From Tetrapyrgos nigripes (lineage: Eukaryota; Basidiomycota; Agaricomycetes; Agaricales; Campanellaceae), in assembly GCA_013368315.1 (NCBI GenBank), contig JAACJM010000046.1:423768-487767 (forward strand): a stretch of DNA of 64,000 bases, read 5' to 3'. Shown piece after piece: positions 43,933 through 54,699 of the stretch. A program made the translations under genes and the position numbers. How positions within the stretch are numbered: position 1 is the first letter of the stretch; every line of letters starts with the position of its first letter. The notes beneath the pieces are model-generated. The model ran no database searches. It saw only the letters and a program-made list of their open reading frames with translations, and had not been told where the DNA came from.

Positions 43933-45608
43933 ATGGCGGTAAGATTCGCTTTTTGACAATGCGAGTTATATTATCCTGATTTACAGCCTTTATTCAGGAT
44001 ATCGCATGTGAACCCTCGTCGTCTTCCTTGAATACGCTCAAAAGACCCAGACCTTCGTCACCTACTCCCTCCACTTCCTCTTCGCGTTCATACAGACCAA
44101 ACTTCTTACCCCCTAGCAACTTTCTTAATGAGCGGGTCAGAAAACGCTCGCCACCCCGATTCTCGCGCATGGTAGCTACCAGAACTATTGAGGTGTGGGA
44201 TGGCGTACAGTGGTATCAAACCCGTGAACCTCTCGATGCCCTGCTGGACAGTGGGGGGTTATGTGTCAAGAAAGTTTCTGTCGGGGACTGGACACAGGAC
44301 GTCCGGGAATGGGAAGAGGCTCGGCGGGAGGATCGACAACAATCCTGCCATGATCTAGAAGCGCCTCTCAGAGATGACCAACGGAATGGAGGACCAGAGC
44401 AATGGGGACGCGAAGATAATCCTGACAGCAACGACGAAGAAGGCAGCGACGATGAAGAAGGCAGTGACGATGAAGAAGGCAGTGACGATGAAGAAGGTAG
44501 TGACGATGAAGAAGGCAGCGACGACGAGCCAGTTCGTAGAGGTCCTTTTGAAATCCTTTCTTGCCGTTATGGGGTAGGTGCCACTTCCAATGTCCCTTCA
44601 CACATATTCATCTCTATTTGCTTTCTAGGATAACAGGATTGTCAATTTACCACCAGACCTTGCGAAACTTGTCCCACCGGAAGAACATGTGTACCACACC
44701 AACCCTCTGGTCCCTGTTTTTATGGTACCAATCCGGGACACATTCAAACCCGCGGATCCCACTCATCTTCACCTTCATCCTCAAGATTTCAATCTCTCCA
44801 CAAAGCATGATCATTTTGAGGTTGGTACCGTCAGTTACTAATTTCTCCCAATGATGCTCACTGCCCATGTCCCCCTTTGTAGACTGTTGCCGAAGTAGTC
44901 GGTCAGGAAGAGACTCAGCGCATGTTCCACGCCATCCGTCAAAATTCCAAAGCGTCTGGCCATCAGAAAGATGTAAGTGTTGCCTGCATTTTGATCCTTG
45001 CATTGGTCTCCAATCCATGATTAGTTCCCGTATCAGTGGATAGACGAGTCTCCGTGTGCTGGATGTCAAAAAATTGATAAAAAACATGTGCTTTACTTCT
45101 CTATCTGTGCATGTATGAAAACGATTTGGCATCGAGTAAATTATCATTTTGAATTATACTCCAAACATCATCTAAATGTGTAAATAAGCGTTGCCTACAG
45201 GAGAAGCTGCACGCATTTTACGATTTAAGGGAAGCTGAGGAGATTCTCATATGTGATTATTTTTTTTCTACTTACAGCCTCTTGCTTCCATGCTTATTTT
45301 TGTTCCCAGGTCCACATTGCAACCAGATTATTGCCAGAACCGAGCAAATCCGTCTTATTCATCGCGCTTGGTTCGGTAATCAGCAGACCTTTGAGAATGG
45401 CCAGGCTTGCAAGAAGGAGATGAAAAAGAATGCCCCGCGTTGGAAAGAAAGGTCCAGACAGAAGTTTAGGAGGCGTAACTGGAAAGGAAAAGGGAAGGAG
45501 AAGGAGGGAGAGGGGGGAAATGAGAAAGAAAAGAAGGAGAAGGAGAGAAACCAGAAGAAGAAAAGGAACAGGAACAGGAACAGGGAGAAGGACCTTGTTG
45601 GTGCCTAG
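43933..45608 (+). CDS. Acidic-repeat protein with a basic tail, multi-exon
   Basis: The model is exon 1 43933-43938 (ATGGCG), then 43998-44573, 44629-44820, 44883-44972, and a last exon 45327-45608; all phases match, about 381 residues. The N-terminus is Ser/Pro/Arg-rich (KRPRPSSPTPSTSSSRSYRP). Then come WDGVQWYQTREPLDALLDSG, an acidic EEGSD repeat, VNLPPDLAKLVPPEEHVYHT, and a Lys/Arg/Glu-rich end (KGKGKEKEGEGGNEKEKKEK). The fourth intron would be 354 bases, far longer than the others, so one or more exons may be missed: a candidate near 45202 reads EKLHAFYDLREAEEILI. Family not recognised. The charge pattern suggests a nuclear protein, by inference only. Confidence 0.55.
44431..44525 (+). 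repeat. 15-base tandem repeat coding EEGSD
   Basis: Six copies of GATGAAGAAGGCAGT-like units encode an acidic run of EEGSD pentapeptides inside the preceding gene. The unit is three-base periodic, so copy number can change without breaking the frame. Confidence 0.8.
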
Positions 45609-45837
45609 AGGGGTCAGACGCTTCAGAATAACTCTCCCCCCTATTCCCCCAACCTCTTTCCCGCATCTACAGACACTCTCGTTTGTCATGCTAATCTACT
45701 TAGTTACCGGCCAGCCCAAAACAATTCAGTAAGCCGTCGATACTCAGACATTCTTAGTTGGCAAGAACCGCGAAAGCGAAGGCGATTAACTTACGATGTA
45801 CTACACTGAGGCTGTACTACTCTATGTAATAAGATTA

Positions 45838-46395
45838 CTAGGTGTATGAATCAAAAATATTCACAATGCTACTTGATAACGAGAATAAGGAATCACCCCG
45901 GAATTGACGACCTCGAATGTTTATGAGTCTGCTTCTCTTCTGCCGGGGGCTTGAATAGTAGTCGTCCGGTTTGTTAGTACTAGTGTGACCAAAAGGACCA
46001 TGTCGGATGGGTCGTTGCAAAGGTGCTGGCTGAAAAGCTGGCAGCAAGTCTGAAGCCAACTCCGTAACTGAAAGCTGCAACTCAGAAGGACCAGATGCAA
46101 AATGGTGAGAGGGTGTAGGGTGGGATACAGTTTAGAAGACGATCGCGAGGGGTAGCAGGCAGACTACTGGTTGGCTTTCGTTTGCGAGGGCAACAGTTGG
46201 CGTCGAGGTCCTCACAACGTCGGAGAGGAGGCTCGAGTTAGGGCTGCAAGAGCAGCCATACTGGTGGTGATGCTGGCAACTAATTCGGAAAATTTCTGTC
46301 GTTTCGGTGGAGGAAACGGAAGGGAGGTCTTTCAATACCTGTTCAATGCGAGTGAGTTTTGGGAGAATGGATTTTATTTCGGATTCGAGAATCAC
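45838..46395 (-). CDS. Hypothetical protein, probably spliced or frameshifted
   Basis: A long open minus-strand frame without its own ATG reads DANCCPRKRKPTSSLPATPR then SELQLSVTELASDLLPAFQP, RPIRHGPFGHTSTNKPDDYY and SSPRQKRSRLINIRGRQFRG, ending near 45838. Upstream, other frames read ESEIKSILPKLTRIEQVLKD and KFSELVASITTSMAALAALT, which look helical and coding. The three pieces need introns or frameshifts to join. No domain recognised. Confidence 0.35.
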
Positions 46396-46627
46396 AGTGT
46401 TCTGGAAGTCAATTGCAGCTCGTTGATTTTATGGGAAGGAAAAGATATTAAAGCTTACACACACCCTAGGCCTGTCAAGTGAGGAGGATCACAGATAAAT
46501 TATTCAGATTTTCATGCAATACTACAATGTTACAAAGAATTCCGATCTGTAAAGACAATCTATAAGGAGAAGCATATACGGAAGATCAAGGCTGCGAGCA
46601 CCTGAAGCTCTGGGTGGAATTTACATA

Positions 46628-48658
46628 TTATTCACCTCCACCATCAACTCCAAACTGTCTCACGTCGTTACTGTCCTCCTCGTTACCGCCCTCCCTGATC
46701 TTGAGCGGGTTACCGTTTGAAAGCTGAGCATATATGTTGACACCATCAGCTGCCATGCTCCGATAGATGCATAATGCCTGCTCTGTCAAGGAAACATGGG
46801 GAGTGTTGGGCCAAGGCTCAAGATACCTCAACAAGAGGAGATTCCAGTTTGGCACCGATGTTGCCGTTTGGCGAGCTTTGATGACTTCAGCCAGACGTTC
46901 ATTGGCTGCCAGCTGGAAACTCTGGTCATAGCAACCAAGACGGGATTCTAGGTGAAGGGTGTGCAAGCTGGGTAGTGGAGGGTTATTGTCAGCACGGAGG
47001 AGCGTGATGAAAGATGGAGACAGCCAGATGTCCCTCCAGTCCTCCTCTTCTTCCCAATACAGATGCCGAAGAACAAGTGCTTCCAAAGCACCACACTCGA
47101 CAAGGAAAGAGGAGAATTCGCTTTGATCAACATCGATGTCGCAACGGTAAAGGGAGAGGTGGGTAAGATGGAACTGTGACCTTGACCTTAATTGTGACAG
47201 AACCGGAAATAGATTTTTTGCCACACCAAGGTGAAGATTTGTCAACGACGGAAAAGAGAAGCGATCAAGCACAATTCCACAGTCTTCAGGTTCATCAGGA
47301 CCGTCTTCAAGTGTGATCCCCATCGACCACTCAAAATGTTTCAGATGGGGAAGACAGTGTGGAAAAGAAAGCTCCCTTGTTGAAGGATCTGTGAAGAGTG
47401 TGTTCAACTCGGCGTCTTCTACTACTGCAGTCGTGGCCTTTACTGTTACAACAGCCGTGCAAGCTAACAGTATATCTCTGAGATGCCCTGGTTGAATCGC
47501 TTTGTCCTCTATTTCTATATGGGTGAGATTTGTCCAGAGTGGAAAACCAATACACTCTGGGTGGGTAAGGATGGTGAAGCGATAACCATCATAGGGATCC
47601 CTTTCAAGGTGCTCTTTAATGACGAGTGACTCGAGAGCATAGGAACTAGTGAAGAGAGTACCTAAGCCAGCTGACAGAAGAGGGTGTTCTGGAAAGTACC
47701 TATGGCGTCCATCCGAGGAAAAGCGTCTACTCAGGAACAAACCCGGATCCTGGAGGTCGAAGGTACTGAAGGGATAGAGATGCATGTCTTCGTCTCGGAT
47801 TCGGCTGTGCAGAATGATTTTCTGAAGAGCTGGAAAACCTGAACCGCTTTGCAGCTGGGAGAATCCTCGGGAGAGGATGGACAAGGGAGCATTTAGTATG
47901 AGGGTTTTCCAACGCCATGCTGAGTTGATTGGCTTGGAACGCCACTGCCATTCTGGTTTCTCCAGGGTTGCAGTCTGGTGAAAAAGAGATCCTGAGTTCG
48001 ATGTGAGGGAATGAGAAGGCGATGTGAGGGAATGAGAAGGCGATGGGAGGGAATGAGAAGGTGATGTGAGGGAATGAGAAGGCGATGTGAGGGAGAGGGG
48101 GTCTGAGATGAGGGAATAGTATGATGAGCCTGAGGTGAGCGAATAGAATGAGGTAAGGGAATCGGCGTCTGACTTGGACTCGTAGTCATCCAGTAACAAA
48201 TACTGGATGTATTCGGCGGCATGATCAATAATAGTATCATGGAGTTCCTCATCCGACTCAGGTCCATAAAAATCCTCCATGTCTAACTCCAATGAAAGCC
48301 AGGTTTCCTGGAGCCGACCGTACAGGCCACCGTCCCCGTCTATGGCGACATTGAGAGAAAGGGTACCACTTCTGGATAAAATATCCCAGACTATGAAGTG
48401 ATGCTCTTGGCGGGATTGCTTTCTCCGGGCTTTAATAGGTATCCTGACGTTGGTCCATAGAGCCGGAGTTTCAACAGCAACTTTGCGCCAGAATCGGCAC
48501 ATGCCCGACAGCTGTATGACGGGTGCTAGGTCGAAAGGAGGATATTGACCCATGATTCGAGCGATGATTTCAGGGGGGAAAGGACCATTGCCAGCAGCGT
48601 CAACTCTACTACGCGCCTGCGCATCCTGTAAAATTTGAAGGTCTGTAAACTTTTCCAC
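46628..48658 (-). CDS. F-box protein, intact single-exon gene
   Basis: The ORF has 676 residues from ATG 48656-48658 to TAA 46628-46630. Residues about 25-70 form an F-box of the expanded mushroom family: NGPFPPEIIARIMGQYPPFD, then VIQLSGMCRFWRKVAVETPA, LWTNVRI. F-boxes bind Skp1 in SCF ubiquitin ligases. The rest holds irregular leucine-rich segments (FPSLTNLHLGVAKNLFPVLS; CGALEALVLRHLYWEEEEDW) that would form the substrate-binding part. A disordered insert of 7-residue SLTSPSH repeats lies near residues 190-225. Such F-box/LRR genes are numerous and often single-exon in Agaricales. The target is unknown. Confidence 0.8.
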   Translation of the reverse strand: MEKFTDLQILQDAQARSRVDAAGNGPFPPEIIARIMGQYPPFDLAPVIQLSGMCRFWRKVAVETPALWTNVRIPIKARRKQSRQEHHFIVWDILSRSGTLSLNVAIDGDGGLYGRLQETWLSLELDMEDFYGPESDEELHDTIIDHAAEYIQYLLLDDYESKSDADSLTSFYSLTSGSSYYSLISDPLSLTSPSHSLTSPSHSLPSPSHSLTSPSHSLTSNSGSLFHQTATLEKPEWQWRSKPINSAWRWKTLILNAPLSILSRGFSQLQSGSGFPALQKIILHSRIRDEDMHLYPFSTFDLQDPGLFLSRRFSSDGRHRYFPEHPLLSAGLGTLFTSSYALESLVIKEHLERDPYDGYRFTILTHPECIGFPLWTNLTHIEIEDKAIQPGHLRDILLACTAVVTVKATTAVVEDAELNTLFTDPSTRELSFPHCLPHLKHFEWSMGITLEDGPDEPEDCGIVLDRFSFPSLTNLHLGVAKNLFPVLSQLRSRSQFHLTHLSLYRCDIDVDQSEFSSFLVECGALEALVLRHLYWEEEEDWRDIWLSPSFITLLRADNNPPLPSLHTLHLESRLGCYDQSFQLAANERLAEVIKARQTATSVPNWNLLLLRYLEPWPNTPHVSLTEQALCIYRSMAADGVNIYAQLSNGNPLKIREGGNEEDSNDVRQFGVDGGGE
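48001..48095 (-). repeat. 21-base tandem repeat coding SLTSPSH
   Basis: About four and a half copies of a 21-base unit (GATGTGAGGGAATGAGAAGGC on the plus strand, 21 bases per period) encode SLTSPSH/SLPSPSH in the F-box gene. They keep the frame and look prone to expansion. Confidence 0.75.
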
Positions 48659-48959
48659 TAAACGATACGAAGTAACTGACCTCCACTAGAGGGGGTACCG
48701 AGAAGCTTTCCATAGGGGTTCAGCACAATGTACAAAGAAAAGAGCACGAAGTTGAGAACAAAGAGCAAGGAACAAAGAGTGTTTTCGCTGATATCCGATA
48801 ATAGCACACGCCCATATGATACGCTTTCCCATTGAGTGGCCGAGGGTCTTGAGAGCACGCTCTGGACCATACACCTACTTCCGAGGTAGACCATAGGTTG
48901 GTTTGAATCTGAGATTCGAGTAAAAAGATATTGAAAAGGTGACATTCATAACAATAAGC

Positions 48960-50531
48960 TGGATATATTTCTAAACAGAATCAGGTCGGCGATTCACATT
49001 GGCTAAAAAGCAAATCTTACCGCCATTTTCACGTAACTGCGAGAAAAACGCGTAGAAAACGTGACACTACCCCTGACCCTTTATTTCTGACATTAGAAAC
49101 ATAAGCACAAGCCACTTTAATCTACTATGGACTTTAAATGGTTTCTGCTGGAAAAAAGAATATATTTTTTCTCATAGAAAGGTGCAAGATCTTATCCTAC
49201 ATTCATCTACATTATTTGTACAGAAAGTTGTAGGAAAATAATATCTTTTGTATTTAAGATATATTTCCTTTTTTGTCACTCATAGTTTGGCTTTCAGCCA
49301 CCTGAAAGACAAAGGAATTGAATCACATTCTATTTTCAGATTGATTTAGTTTCTTCTCCCGGAAACGGAATGCGCGATTGTCGCGCGGTACCCGCACGGA
49401 AACCACTCGCTTTTCGCACTAACTTCTCCCGATCTCCGACGATCTCCATGCATTCCTCGAGCGAAGTTTGACAACTTCGCTCATTCACTGATGCATGCCA
49501 CCGGGTCGGACTGTATTCAACTAGCTCAAGTATAGGTTATATTTGAGCAAGGGAGGACAGAAATTATACGGCACAAGTCCAAGAAACTAGTGAGGCCTGA
49601 CCTTGGCGCTGCCACCTCTCGATTTCCGTTATGTACACGCCTCAGAAATAGTTCTGTGCACCGTCCGTATTACGAGTACGCTCGAAAAGTATACGGGTTC
49701 TGTACCAGCCACACCACAAAAATTGACACAGTGAGATATTGAAAAACAGACCAATTAGTACGGCGAAATATTGGCGGGTTCTGGAATAGGGAAATATTCC
49801 GTCAACGTCTTGCTGAAGTATTAGTGATATTTTCTTGCGAACCATATTTCAGATGGGCCCAAATTTTGATCTGGTTTTGGTGGGGTATTGGGAAGGGTTT
49901 GAGGAGATTTCAACCTTTTTCGATGTACTGGGAAAGAGTTGATATACCGCTAATGTTCTCGTGGACACTTTGACTCGTACAGCGCACGGCATACAAAAAG
50001 AGTACTAGTAGCCTGACTTGGAAAATACCCTACTGATACTGATGCGAGCCCTCGACAGCCACCAGTCCTTGTAGGCTTCAAAAGGGACTGTATGGAGAAG
50101 AAGTGATGAGGGATTGATTCGGGAGAGATGAACGGTAATTCACAATACCAACCGCGTAACGACGTCGACGAATCAGCACCGCAGCATCCTCAGCAGTCTC
50201 AAAGAGTGCAACACCGCATCCACAAAGAAAGACGTTGACGACAGAAAAAGATAAGATTAAACACATTTTTCTCACTAAACTCGGCCTATTCACTGATAGT
50301 AATACAGCTCTGTACGAGTTGGTTCAGACTCCTCAATCCCTTCCCTAGCTCAATTATATGGGTTTTGCTTCCACAATGAGGCTAAATAAGACACAAAAAT
50401 GAGACAGAGGACAGCCTAGGAAGTAAGACACGGCGTACGAGGCTGTAGACGGACTAGGTTTTCGTTAACATGGGAGACGTCAAGTTGGCGCAAGTGTAAT
50501 AAAAGCTAATCCGTCAGTTATTATCTGTCAT
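48960..50531. other. Intergenic, A+T-rich, no gene seen
   Basis: Upstream of the F-box gene. Short minus-strand frames (49642-49845, 50078-50293) show no motif. It holds the hairpin at 49448-49496 but otherwise nothing I can support. Confidence 0.4.
49448..49496. repeat. Nested inverted repeat
   Basis: GAGCGAAGTT (49459-49468) and AACTTCGCTC (49473-49482) form a perfect 10-base stem with a TGAC loop. The palindromic word ATGCAT flanks both sides (49448-49453 and 49491-49496). Confidence 0.6.
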
Positions 50532-51023
50532 TCAAAGAGGGCTACCGGTGAGTGTATTCTCCACTAGGAAAAGCTGGGAAAGACAGAGGAAAGTTATAGT
50601 CATAGTACGCACTTCAACTCGGCAACAACGATATCTCGCTCCCCTGCTCCCCTTCTTCAATAACACGACATGATTCCTGCCGAATCCACCCTCCTTCAAT
50701 ATTGACGACCTTGCATTATCAGATTGCTTTGGTTGAGAATCGAAGTCTGTTTGAACTTTGGACAGAGATTTTTCGTGTCTTTGAAGGTAAGAGGAGGAAA
50801 ACGGAAAGGAAGGAGATGAAGAACTAATTTCCTTCTTCGTAAAGGTTTGAGTCCTGGACCAAGAAAGGTAAGGTAACTTTGAAACTCCGTCCAAAACGCC
50901 GCGGCGCACCCCTTCAAGCTTCTTGCATTGCACCCGTACCACCATCCCTCCTCCTACTTTTGTCAAAACTAACTCTCGCTCCAGCTTCAAGCCCCTTTCT
51001 GTAGTCATATGCGACGACGACAA
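50532..51023 (-). CDS. Hypothetical ORF, possibly spliced
   Basis: A 163-residue frame begins MTTERGLKLERELVLTKVGG after a short leader, with GMVVRVQCKKLEGVRRGVLD and RSSILKEGGFGRNHVVLLKK, and ends near 50532. A splice-like AG/GT pattern in the Ser-rich middle (EISSSSPSFPFSSS) suggests an intron. No family recognised. Confidence 0.3.
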   Translation of the reverse strand: MSSSHMTTERGLKLERELVLTKVGGGMVVRVQCKKLEGVRRGVLDGVSKLPYLSWSRTQTFTKKEISSSSPSFPFSSSYLQRHEKSLSKVQTDFDSQPKQSDNARSSILKEGGFGRNHVVLLKKGSRGARYRCCRVEVRTMTITFLCLSQLFLVENTLTGSPL

Positions 51024-51538
51024 CGACGGTTGACCTTCTTAGACCCTTGAAACCGAGATTTCGGGAATGCTTGGGAAGGCGACCACAAAGGTACGCCCTT
51101 ATTTACTCCTCTTTGCTTCCATCCAAAGTTGTACGCGCACTCACCTCTCAAACGACAAGCATATATACACCTCTATGGTGAGTTTCCGGTTATCTAATTC
51201 TTTCCTCCCATTTTACTAACAGCGTTACCCGTAATGCACATAGATATCTATTTGGCCGTCATTTGGTGAGTTTCCCTCAATCGTGTACCATTCCGGATAA
51301 TATTACTCAAGACAAGTCCACAAGGCTTTCATTTCGCATCAATGTTAGCTTCCTCACACTCCTTTCTCAAGATCCTGCCTCTCCGTCTTTCACCACCTCT
51401 TGGATCCCTCTTGCATCGTTCTCGTTTCGCCTTCTACGTATTTTACAGGCTCAGCTCTGTAGTACCTGGTTGTGGTCACTCAATACACTTGTCTTTCTTA
51501 TGATCATCGAAATAAGCCTTCCCTGGCCTTCCCTTTTG

Positions 51539-52112
51539 CTAACAGATGTGGATTAAGCGGCAGCGGATAGGGGATCGGCAGATGAGAGGGAGAAGGTTAC
51601 TAATATAGGGGCGAGCGGCCTTCGCGCTGTCACCGGGAGAAAGGAAATGTGGCTGTGACCCACTTTTGATGGCTATCATCGTTTCTTCCTCCGCGACCTT
51701 TTCTTCAAACCGGGCCATCATGAGCTTTACTTGCAGCAAGACCAAGCCGGCGTTACAAGAGAACCCCCACTTCCAGTCGTCACCGAAGTCTACATGTACA
51801 ATCAACTCACGAACAAAGTCTCTTCCTGAGTCAACCGTATTGAAGCCCTTGGACTGCATAAATTCCTCAAAGCTTCGAGGCTGGCACGAGAGCATTTTTC
51901 GGGCTGACCTTTTGTATCCACACCCTCCAACAGATCCCAAACCCACTACGGTCAAGAATCCTCCCGACTCTCCCGTGACCAGCACATTATTTATGACCCG
52001 TCACGATCTTCACGAATTTCGGGTAGGATTCGATGTGCACTGTTTTGATGATAGCGTTGTTCCTGGAGGCAAGTCGTGCAGCTTCCTCTGTGGCTTTTAC
52101 ATCTTTTTCTGA
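51539..52112 (-). CDS. Hypothetical protein, probably partial or broken
   Basis: Near 52110-51995 a minus-strand frame reads EKDVKATEEAARLASRNNAI and KTVHIESYPKFVKIVTGHK and then stops. A second frame (51985-51539) continues with GESGGFLTVVGLGSVGGCGY, RSFEEFMQSKGFNTVDSGRD, FVRELIVHVDFGDDWKWGFS and MMARFEEKVAEEETM. The two are likely exons of one gene with a frameshift or short intron near 51990. No domain recognised. Confidence 0.4.
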
Positions 52113-52345
52113 CTTCACCGCCTCGCTGCTCCGTTCTGGTTGCTTTCACGCATGCTTGAGGCTTTATGCATACCTATTCCAGACATTTGTATACCACTAA
52201 GTATACTACTAATGACGGTCTGGACTATACATACTTGCTATCTCTTAGCTATGCATCTAACACATCCTTCTCATGTAGTTGCATACTCAAAAGTATCCTT
52301 CAGCTTCAGTTGCAATCTTTTTTCCTTGTTCACAGTTCACATGCA

Positions 52346-52927
52346 CTAGGGCTCCTAACGGATCGGATTGGGTCGGATCGGATGGAAATCCGTTCGGATG
52401 GTAGGTTGCTCGACCCCCAATCCGCATCCGGCAGATGGTATCCATCGGATAGCCGGATAATCCAACGGATTGCATGCCGAAAGTGCCGGCACTTGATATA
52501 TGGGGTGTATCTCTTTTTAAATGCTCATAAGTGCGTTTTGTAACCATTTTGTTCAACTATTTGTGAGACACGTGCATAATGAATTCTAGAATCCATAGTG
52601 CTCACCACCTCTCACTATCTGGGGGCGTATCGGCATGTCAATGGTTTAATTCCCACGCTGCCGAAGTAGTACTTTTGTGGCACTAGCGACTTCTGCTGGC
52701 CATGTGGCCATTCGCAAAAGTCTGAGAAGACCCCACCTAGTAGTAAGTTAGGCCGTCTTTCCTTAATTTCTTCTGCCTACAACCCATTTCCTACACCCCC
52801 ACCCCATCCTCGGATTGTCGGATGACAATCCGTCGGTTGGAACGCACCCAAAGTGCCCATCCGCATCCGAAATCTGAGCCTCAATCCGCGGATCATCGCC
52901 GGATCATCCGATCCGTTAGGAGCCCTA
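52346..52927. mobile_element. hAT-like MITE, 582 bases, with target duplication
   Basis: The ends are a perfect 22-base terminal inverted repeat beginning TAGGGCTCCTAACGGATC. On both sides lies the same 8-base word ACATGCAC (52338-52345 and 52928-52935). Eight-base duplications and TIRs starting TAGGG fit the hAT superfamily. There is no ORF of note inside; the sub-terminal parts are rich in GGATCGGAT/ATCCG words. Non-autonomous. Confidence 0.85.
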
Positions 52928-53216
52928 ACATGCACACGCGTAGTGACTCAGAATTAGTGCGAATATGATCTTTGCATGTAACGAAGCCTATTATTCTGTC
53001 CTGATTGCTAAGCGGTTCAGCTTATGGTATGAAGTCCTAATCTCATTCGCTAATCGGATAAGAACTAATGTCCCCAGGTTTTGAATATTTGAATCCTAGT
53101 CAGATCTGTAACGATACCTCCCATTTCCTTTTGGTTTATCCCCAAATTCCGTTCTAGCTCCGGTTTCCTACATCGCTGTTTGTCTCTGATCGTTTGTCAT
53201 AGTATAGTGGACGTCA

Positions 53217-53400
53217 CCGGACAAAAATAGTTCGATTTGACAGGTCCGATTTCGTTTTGACATTTTTGATTTGGATTTGGACATCTGGATTTGGATTTGG
53301 ACATTTGGATTTGGATTTGGACATTTCGATTTGGATTTGGACATTTCGACTTGGATTGAGGCATTTCGATTTGGATTTGGGTTTTAAACTTGGTCAGGAC
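53217..53400 (+). repeat. Left inverted end with 20-base tandem units
   Basis: This starts CCGGACAAAAATAG. From about 53265 to 53386 it consists of six diverged 20-base units of the form TTYGATTTGGATTTGGACAT. Confidence 0.7.
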
Positions 53401-53510
53401 CATATCCCACCACAGGCCTCAGGCCTCAGGGACCTCACCAGGTCACTACATACTAAGCCAATCCTCGTAGCGTATATTCTGTTAAGTAGACTACTAAATA
53501 CGCATTGTTT

Positions 53511-54661
53511 CTACACATTCGGCTGAGGAAACATGCTGCCAATGTATGCAAAAGCGTCTCTCCACAACTGAGCACGCTCATCCCAACCAAAATGTCGATA
53601 ATAACGGTGCTGCCGAATATAGGAAACAAACTGTTGTAACTGAGCTTTGCTCAGAGGGCACGGAGTGGTCAGCACCTCGACGTGGTTCCAATCCTCGGGC
53701 TGTTCTGCTAGAAAAGGGTTACAACTATCTTCAGTTACAGCCGCAGGGTTGCTTTCATTGTGATGGTTGCGAATGTTGGTGTCTTCGTAAGCTGACCAGT
53801 CAATCCCATAGTTTGTAATGTGCTTGGCAGCAATGTCCTCAAGAAACAATCCCCAATTCCCATATGCTTGAATACCCTGCTCATACATGTCATACGGAGA
53901 TTTGTGTGGTGAAAAGCACGTGATGGTTCCAGTCACGGATCCAATTGGCCAAGTGTTGGTTTATTTGCGACAGGAAGAGGAAATGCAAGCCATATTCCTC
54001 CATGTTGTGGACAGATCTATAATATATCAGTATCTGTCAAAGGAAGAGAACAAATCATACTTACTTGCCAAAAATATAAGAACCTCGGCCTTCCCCTCGC
54101 ACTTCATTCATCATGGCAGCAACCTTGACATTCTCAGAGCCATGATCACCACGAACCCGACTCGGATAGCCATGCCGTTGACAGATCCCCTCAAAAATCT
54201 GCAAGACAGTATCGGACCGATTGTTGTCACTAGCTACGAGATCAAGAACCAGTCTCGAGTAGCCATCTATGAAACCGTGAATGACGATTCGGTAACGTAT
54301 CAGCCCTAGATAAACATCAGTATTATAAAAATGATATTAAACAGAATCACCAACCGTGCTGCCCATCATGATGCTACAGACAATTGGGACCAGCAACAGA
54401 ATAATCTATGCGTGTAATCTTTCCTTGACCCAAACACATTTGTAGCTGGCCCAAGAACTCGCCTAAGAGCATCTTGTAAACGACCACGCGGTACACGGAT
54501 GTCCTGAGCCAAAAGTAACTATCGTACATCGGGCGACCTAAGGTTGGAAACTCAATGTGGATCTCACGGACTCTTTGATCCAGCTGAGGGTCTATTATAA
54601 GGCGAGTTCGCTGCAGCGACCAAAGAAATCCTTCAAAACGTCGAAAAAGGCGGTCAGCCAC
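53511..54661 (-). pseudogene. Integrase-core (DDE) transposase-like protein, broken
   Basis: Spliced minus-strand order: VREIHIEFPTLGRPMYDSYF; KITRIDYSVAGPNCL; a TAG at 54374-54376; HHDGQHG; an intron; then LIRYRIVIHGFIDGYSRLVL, DLVASDNNRSDTVLQIFEGI, CQRHGYPSRVRGDHGSENVK, AAMMNEVRGEGRGSYIFG; an intron; RSVHNM; ANWIRDWNHHVLF; and the tail SPYDMYEQGIQAYGNWGLFL to TAA-terminated MFPQPNV. I recall this family in mushrooms as an integrase-core protein with GPNxLWHHDGQHG...IDGYSR...RGDHGSENV. The first two catalytic Asp (FIDGYS, RGDHG) are present. The segment after RSVHNM that should hold the catalytic Glu (IERLW) is missing or deleted, and the TAG replaces the expected Trp. Inactive. Confidence 0.7.
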
Positions 54662-54699
54662 AATTGCGGCGGCGCGGAAATGTCAGGTGATCGGTCCAT

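Noticed and set aside
48658..48945. Minus-strand ORF upstream of the F-box gene
   Set aside because: It touches the F-box start, has no motif, and is better seen as 5' leader sequence.
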